A stretch of 64,000 bases of DNA from Sipunculus nudus (Eukaryota; Annelida; Sipuncula; Golfingiida; Sipunculidae). The notes under the pieces are model-generated. The model made no database searches. It saw nothing but the letters and a program-made list of their open reading frames with translations, and was not told the DNA's origin. The stretch is from positions 29,185,339-29,249,338 of the forward strand of contig CM049316.1 of NCBI GenBank assembly GCA_026874595.1, given 5' to 3'. Made by a program: the position numbers and the translations under genes. Below are positions 37,001 to 46,000 of the stretch, in pieces; the first letter of the stretch is position 1; the number at the start of each line of letters is the position of its first letter.

Positions 37001-40000
37001 AATAAAATTAATGACCATGTGTCTGTAACTTTGCAGTTATCATTATATCATTATACCAGGAATTTTATTGATGCGATCATTGACAGTTTTGTGTGTATAA
37101 TGAGGTCACTTACATATGCATTGAGTGGTCACCTACAAATGTATGTGTGTGTGTGTGTGTGATGCGGTTTCCTGCAGTTTTGCGTGTGCGTTGTTGTGAT
37201 GCGGGTACTTACAGCTGGGTGTACGATGCGGTCACTTACAGTTGTGCGTGTGTGTGTGATGCGGTCACTTAAAGATGCGTGAGACATGTTGTCACAGTTG
37301 TATGTGTGTGTGTGTGATGCGGTCACCCTAAGTTCTGTTGTGTGTGTAATGCGGTCACTTACAGTTGTGTGTGTATGTGACGTGGTCACAGTTGTGTGTT
37401 CGATGCCGTCACTTACAACTTTGTGTGTGATGCGGTCATTAACGACTGTGTTTGTGATGTAGACATAGTTACATTACTTGTGTATGATGCGGTCATTAAC
37501 AGTTTTGCGATTTAAACTTACCGTTGTGTTGTGTGATGCAGTCATTTACAGTTTTATGGTTTACTCTTACCGTTATGTTTGTGTGATGCCGTTATTTACA
37601 GTTGTTTGTGCAATGCGGTCACTTACAGTTGTGTGTGTGAGATGCGGTCACTTACAGTATTGCGGTTTAATCTTGGCATTGTGTGGAGTGATGCGGTTGA
37701 CACTTACCGTTGTGTGAGTGTACACGTATCCATCGGCGTTCATAACGGGGAAGAAATAGAAATCCCATCTGTTCAGCATCTGAGTGGCCACGGAATCAGA
37801 GCCATAGTCGTTTGTGATCTGTGTAATGTACAAGACACAAGCCCAGCTGAAGTATTTTTATTTATTTCGGTAATCCTTTTTTTGATACAAATTTTTCTCA
37901 CGTCTTACGTTTATGGGGCCGTACAAGATATATGCAATATGGTCTAAAAATGTTATTGTCTGTGTGACACATTTCAGATATATTACAAAAAGTGTAAGGT
38001 TTTGAAAAATAAGGTTTTATGTTTCCAGTATTAGTTAATTGTTAACCAGGTTTAGATGTATACTATTTATGATAAACTCAGGGAGGATGATTACATTGAA
38101 CATCATGCACACGTTGCGTAAAAAGGGGGGGGGGATATATACCCCCATCTCCCCTATATTGACGCCCCTGTAAAACACTGTGGTATGGAACTGGACAAGA
38201 CCCTCAAAATCAAGCTTTAGCTTTAGAACATACGCACGGTAACCGTATATGTCACAGTATTTGCTGTAACTGAAAATGCCAAGGACTTTTAGTCATTTAA
38301 GTCCGCATATTTTGGGAAGGACTTTTAGTCACTTGATTCAGTATATTTGCAAGGACTTTTCGTCACTTAAGTCAGTATTTTTTGCAAGGACTTTTAGTCA
38401 CTTAAGTCAGTTTATTTTTGCAAGGACTTTTAGTCACTTAAGTCAGCATATTTTTGCAAGGACTTCTTGTCACTTGAGTCAGCATATTTTAGCAAGTTAA
38501 ACCTAGTAGCCCTATACTTTTCAAATCAAGAATGTTATTCTAAATACGCCGTTTTACAGTTATTAAGTGATAAGGTCAGTAAGTGATAGGCGGATCCATT
38601 TTTTTCATTCCGAAATCCGATTACTGCATTCAGGGAGGAAAATGGTTGATTAAAAATACTGGGGTAAAAACACTTTGTCCGTATATGTTGCATACCGCTT
38701 TACCTCCTCCTCCCGTAACTGCATGACGCGTAACCGCAGCTTTATGGTATCTACGTATGCTGAGTTTATGTTTGTTCATCTAAAGCAGGCTTCTTTTTGG
38801 CGTATAACAATGGTGGAGTAAAATGTAACATTGAGTACTCGTTACCATGACTACAGTCTTCCATCGACATATAAATGTATCGTGCAAGCCTTAATTAGTT
38901 CTAGGCATTTTTTTTCCTTGACAGCGGTTAATTGACAAATTATATCTGATGACATGGTTTTAATGTTTATCAAAATAAGAAAAAAAATATAAAAAATACA
39001 AATAAATCACATTTGAATTAAGAAAGGAACAATCAACTCCGAATTGTCATAATCAGTATTTTAAATTTTCAAAACTACCGTTAAGACTCGAATGAATACG
39101 ATAAAATATATAATGGATTTACCCTGTCCAGCATAAACAGCACGGTGGCAGGTGAGATCCATTCACGGGCGTGGATTCCACCGTCAATCCAAAAACCTCT
39201 GGTCTTCCCGGCACCTGCTGACACCTGGAAGCAAAATACTAAACTATCATCAACCAAGATGAGATACATACATACCACAAAAAAAACATGTTTTCTGCAA
39301 AATTTTGTTGGACGCACTTTGGCTTTCACAAAGAATGACCGCTTTTCATGTTAGACATGGACAACGAATGCCCACCACTTTTCAAATCAGGGGCGTATTC
39401 AAGGGGGTCCGATGGGGCGCCACTTCCCCCTTTCTGACGGACAATGCTAATAAACTCAATTTACTACGATCAGTCAAGACTGATTTTTGTAAGCATACAT
39501 AAATTAAGTAGTTTTTTTTGTTTCTTTTTTTTCCGTAATGAATAAAATCAGTTGAGATGAATCTATTTGGTTCGTCCTTATCCTGAAAATTAAAAGAAAA
39601 CTTTCCACTTGACGTCATTTTTTAATCTTGAATTACGCATATTTTAAAGGCAACCTTATAAAACTTTGTGCTGTGGCTGAACAGCCAACTATTAATAAAT
39701 TTTTCTTTCACATCGTTGGAAGGGAGAAGTTCGTGTAATAACAAAGCAGTCCTCCGTAACCGAAGAAGATGCTGGAGGTGCAGGCCGGCTGGTCCTGACC
39801 AGACCGCTAACAAAATACCAAACTGCTCAGACCACCCTTTCTTAATTAATTTGCCTGTGCTATAGATGAATTTGTTATATTTGAAAAGTTTCAGCTGATA
39901 ATCTAATCCTTATTATGGGCAATGTGTTTGTGTTTTGAACTAGTTTCTAAAAAAATACTCCTTGACTAAAATAATTGTGTAGAAAAAATAGTTTTGAAAT

Positions 40001-43000
40001 TTTGTTTCATACTCTAAGCTTGTACGTTCCTGGCGCCCAGTAAAATGCTTAAAATAAAGAAGACGCACAAATGTGCAAGATATTATAGTGTGCATACGTA
40101 TTAATCAGGAGTGACACGGAAGGACTGAGAGTAAAACGAAGAGAATATATGAATGAGAATGTTTAGAGTTTTGGATGCATTTATTGTTTCACTATTTTGT
40201 AAAACTTTATTTGACATTGACAGTATCGAATTCATAGTATGCATTTAAGTATTTGCAGGTGATTCACTGAAACAAGTACGACATTATTATTTAATTATAT
40301 CTTCACGTTCTGGTATAACAGTCACATGTATTACAAGAAACCGGCCAGCCCTAGTACCGGACCACCAATGGCTGAACAGGACCGACCGGACCGCGCCCGT
40401 GTAAGACCGGACTATCCCTGTCCGCACCTCTAGGAGAGATCGATACCACAAGCACCCCATTCAGAAGCGTTACAAAAGTCACTGAATCTAAATGAGGGTT
40501 ACCACTATACTTAAAACTGGTAATTATCACGACATCGGAAATTATAAAATCTGCAATGACTTGACCTTTCTTCTTTTCCAGAATATTAAAAAAAACGCTT
40601 ATAGGCAAGTATGATATCTGGATTTTGAAGTAGCCATCCACATGGCATACTCATGATATATCTTTCATTTTGAAAAATGAAAGTATAATCGAAGCAGGTA
40701 ATTGACTCATCCACCACAGCCCATATGCTCAGACCTTTTAACCAAATTATCATAATGAGCCCCAAAAACGCTGCTAAAAAGGTCTTCCATGTCCATGGTT
40801 GCGAGAGCTGTTTACAAAACAATAATGACTTCACAAAAGTCGATGACGTCGCATTGATTGACGTCATCAACTTGAATCGCTGTTCTCCATGGATGAGTAT
40901 ATTGCAGTCATCCATGCAGCCATATTTTGGATTATTTGTCTCATACGAATTACGTGCCAGGTACAATCACTCGGTAGTCGGAGGAATGGCTCCTGCAACC
41001 TAAAGCCTAGTACGTTTTATACCGTCTTCTTTGTATTAAAATATCCCAGAAAACATGTCGACATGGGTACTGATACAGATTACACGTGTTCTGTTTGGCA
41101 GCCAAAACTCTGCCAAATTATGCAAATTTTGTGCTTGTCAGATGATCGACGGTTTACAATGCCAACGGTCACCTATTTGGTTGCTCGCTAGTCCAATGCT
41201 TATGATTATCATATGCGATTAAGGTCAAAGAGTTCATGGATAGGTCAATTGTCTTTCGAAACGTTGGCTGTCCATCATTGACAACAAGTAGGACTAACTT
41301 CCTACAGGTTTGATCGAAAGCTCTTGCTTGTAAATGTTAATTCTATTGGTCACTTTCTATTACTTTATTTAAATCCTGCATCGATATATGATAGAAACTA
41401 TCCCATATTTTGATTTCAATTTTCCCCAAGACGTCCTACCCATTAAAACCATAACATTAATGCTCGGAAGTATCCAAAAGGCGTATACATCCAGAAGTGA
41501 CAGGTGTTTGCTTCTTTTGATTGAAACATCGATATGAAATTTAAACTCCACATTAATAATATTACCTTGACCACTGGCAGGTCTCTTCCCTCAAAGGAGC
41601 TTCCGATGCTGATCTTGGTACACATGTTACAGTTGGCGACCTTGTTGTCGATCCACTGGACGATCTGTTAACGATAAGAGTAAAACTTATTTGATTTTAT
41701 TTAGGTCTTAAACAGCACAACAAGCATGGTACGATGGAACCTGTTTAAAAGAACCTAAATCTAATGAGACCACCTCTCTATTAAGACCACCATACAGGGA
41801 ACCGGAAGCATTCACGTCGATTATCACTGACCTGCCTCATATCACCACTTGTGAATTAAGACCAATTTTGGCCAGTCCCAAGAGTGGTCTAATTGCAAAG
41901 GTTTCCTGCTCTACACTATAATCTTACAGAAAGAGGGAGCTACACATATCGGTGATAGAAATGAGGAGACACGAAACAATTTAAGGATAAACCCCTAACC
42001 ATATATTCCTTTCACACTGACATTTAAAAGTGGCTCACAGGCTATAGCTGTCAGAGTATGTATATAGCGTGTGATTTATGATAATTTAAGTAAGTATAAA
42101 ATAAAATATATTTAATTTGGTCTCTGAAGAGCCATAAATGAGGGCAACGTCCAACTTCCTCAAAAATGAGTCATACACATATCACTAATTCACTCAAGTT
42201 ACGTGAGTTCTGCCTCTAAAATTTAGTAAAAAAAATGTTAGTCAGGCCGAAAGTGAAATGTTTATTGTTAACATTACCATTTTAAATCATTTAAATGTGG
42301 CATTTCTTAAATAAAAGGAAGGCTGTAACTTATGTTGCCGTCAAGTTAAACGACACGTTTTCTGTTCTCCTGCTACGGCAAATATTGACAAGGCCATACA
42401 AAATAAATTATTGTTCTACGAACTCTGGTAACAAAATATCCGGTGCGAGCGAGAAATGTTTACCAGTAAAGACACAATGCGTGGAATTCTGTCATTTTTA
42501 CTAGACAATAAAAACATTAGCTTCAGTACTTGAAATGGTGTAAATGTTCAACGCAAATATTAATTCATTTGCCATATCTTTGGGGATTATTTTAAGAAAT
42601 TTATGCCATAGCACAAATTAGTATCAATACCGAGAACATGGTCCCATTTGCAAAAAAAAAATATCTGCGAATAAAAATAGAGCGGCGAATCCGAAGACCA
42701 TTTAATTGTTTTGTATGGCCTAGTCTTTGGTACATTTTATAAAATGATTATCACAATAAATCAGGAAACATGTCCATCGGGACAAAGTATTATTGAAGCA
42801 ATGAGTTTAACTACTTTTCTTACTAAATCAGCGGAAATGAAAATCAAATGTTAGGGTTCTTCTCCAATCATTCCTAATAAAAAGGGGAATAATTCAAAGA
42901 GGATTTTTTTTTCTCTCAAAATGTTATTTCACTATTAGCCAGCAATTATCAGGACACGAGTGTTAATTTCCTATCATTTGCATTTCTTTGTCGAATTCCC

Positions 43001-46000
43001 CCATAATTTCGCCCGCATTTGGTATGACAGTTGTTAAGCTTTGTCCGCCCCTCACTGAAAAAAAACTTCAAAGTGATATAATCCCTAATGATTGGAAAAC
43101 TGCCAGCCAAGATCGTTCCTATATATAAAGGCTCTGGTACGAAGAGAGACCCAAATAATTATCGACCAATATCTGTCATTGGTCATATACCAAAGATATT
43201 GGAATCATTCGTCAAACATAATCTCTCAAATAGATCTGAGCATCTCGCACTGCACACAGTAACAGTTAAATGTTTAACAAACATGAACAACAATAGATTA
43301 CTGCAGCTTCCTACATGGACATAAGAAAAGGATTTAACAGCCTAAATCATTCAATTTTATTAGGCAAACTAAAACAATACGGCATCATTGATACTGAACC
43401 TATTTGGTTAAAAAATTATTTATCTAACAGGTGACAATTAGTATGTGTGAATGGAACTCTCTAAAGAGTGCGTTTTGAATAACGGGACCCCTCAAGGCAC
43501 AATTCTAGGTCCGGTTTTATTCCTTGTGTATATTAATGACTTGCCTAAATATTTAAAAGAGAAATGTATGATATATGCTGATGACATCTCAATATATAAT
43601 TCCTCAGATTCACCAACTCAGGCGACTAACCGCCTTCAGAAACTTATTGACATCGCTCTTAAGTGGTTACATAATCCCCGACTTTGCATAAACCCTGTAA
43701 AATGCACGGTAATTTTATTCGGCCAAAATAAAAAAAAAAAAAAAAACGATCTCCTTTTCTTGCTTGCAGCTTAATGTCATAAAACTTATTTCACACGTAG
43801 ATACAATTTTTAATTTCCCTCGCCATTGATAGCTCACTTCAAGAACAACGCACTTGTAACGCACTTGCTCTTTCACCTTACACTTTCTTTTGTATTTATC
43901 TTGCGGGAATTAGTCAATCATAGATGCCGTTCAGGTCTGTGAAGAATGGTGTTAATCTTGCAATGCCGTTAACGTGGCTAACCGACTAATTTAACTCATA
44001 GTCGCAGGTCGCAAAACTGATGATCAAGAATCGTAAACGTTTCATGTGAACAGAAAATTATTTTTCAAATTGAGTTTAAAAATATAAATACAGTAAAACC
44101 TCGAAAATAAGGCGACCAATGCGACTATTAAAGTGGTCGCATTTTCTAACTGGTCGTCTGATATGAAAAGCAAATAATAATTGGGACCATGAAAAGTTTT
44201 CGTTTTATTGAGGTGGTCGCGAAACTGAGGTGGTCGTTAGGGGACGACTGTACTCAAAGGATTCCATGACCTACCTCGGTATATGTCATATAACGATCAA
44301 AGGTGTAGCGGGAAACATCGTAGTCGGATTTAAGCCCAGCGAGGTGGTTCTTCATCAGCTGTTCATCTACCAATCTGAGAATAAAGTTAATCTCTATTTC
44401 ACTTATACATTGTGTGATCATATACAAATCTGAGAATAAAGTGTATTTCCAATATACCTATACAGCGTGGTCATTTACATGCCTGAGACTAAAGTGTATC
44501 TATAATATGTACTTATATTGCGTAGTTATCTATCGACAAGAGAATAAAGTATACCTTGAATGTGCATATTCATGGTAAATACGCTGTGTGGTCATACACG
44601 TACCAAAAATTAAGTATAACTCGAATTTACTTACATTGTCCGGTCATATTCAAACGTAAGGATTAAAAAAAGTCTCTACCTCATAAATATGGACTATCTG
44701 GTACCCTAGCATTTTTTTTACGAAACAAAACTGATATGTCCTTATGCCTTGATACTCATCAGTTTTCCTGTAGTATAGGCCATTGGTCGGTGGGTCCAAT
44801 GCCTGTTGTGTAAGTAACCATATTATGTGAGATTGTGTGATTCTTATGTTTTCGAAAGTTCTGTTTTTTTACTTACTTTACTATTACTACCAAAAAAAAT
44901 CATGAAAGTGAATTTAAAATAGTAGAACAAAACCCTGGGGCTCTGGTGATACATATTTTGCGTTGATACTGTTATTGGGTCAACTTGGTGATTTTCAGAA
45001 CCTAGTCTTATCCACTAAGGTAGGACGTATCATTCTCCTTCTATTGATTTAGCTACACATGTCAGTGTAAAACAGGGTCAAATTCAGTGACGGAGTCCCA
45101 TCCAAAATTTGAAGAATAATATTTCACGAGATTTTTCCATTAAACCTCAGAAGGGGTAAAATGTTAAACTCTCCATATTCCGACATTTAACAAAAAGACA
45201 ATAAGGCGTAATGGTGGACTAATAGAAACCGTCTGGGGAAGAACTAACCGCCTGAATAGCAGAGCTATCACAGAAATTGCAGGCAACTTCTCGCAAACCG
45301 TGGATTCAATAGAACTCTTACATTGGCTACAAGATTAAAACCCACAGCTTGGCATATACTGGTAATTGGAGAATCATTATTCCATTTTATTAATTGGCCG
45401 AACGTACCACAGCAAGTCCTCGCAGGTGTTCAAGGTTAAAAGGGTCACAGTCTGCAATTACCAGCGCATCCGGTGACACTCTCATTAACAGGATACTTCT
45501 ATTGTGTAGGATAAGCATAAAAAAAACTCGTATATTAAAAAGTATTCTGAATTTATAATTGCACTGAGCAATTTAGAAAATACGTGTACTATTATTTATT
45601 TTAATCAAATTTCAACCAATGTCTGTAATTTTTTTGTACCCCGCTTGGAAATCTGGAGAGGATAAAAAAGATAAGTGGTCCTATATATTAATTATCATGC
45701 CTATCATGTAAGGAAGCAAATAAAATCAACTAATATTCAAAGACCCCACACTCTGGCGTTCAAGCTAGATTGCAGGCGCGGATCCGGGGGGGGGGGGTCC
45801 ACCCCTTCTCAACCAACGACCTTTTTTTAGACATTTTTATTCATGACACCCGCTGACCCCTCCCTGCAAAAAAATCCTGGATTGTAAGAAGAAAAAATCT
45901 TAAATCCGATGTAACAAGAGTGTAAAGAAAAATGAAAGTATTAGGCCAAAAAATAAAAAGGTATGGTTCTCAGACACTTTTTTTTCAGAAATCACTGCCA

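Noticed and set aside
38281-38496. CRISPR-like array of 36-bp repeats
   Set aside because: Units are contiguous with no unique spacers, and the DNA is eukaryotic nuclear.
38276-38500. Repeat protein with ARTFSHLSQ units
   Set aside because: The 36-bp minisatellite unit is a multiple of three, so any open phase gives a repeating peptide; it lies inside an intron of the gene on the other strand.
40586-40966. 126-codon minus-strand frame with a hydrophobic segment
   Set aside because: Sits inside carboxypeptidase intron 5; no family match and no splice sites that would include it in phase.
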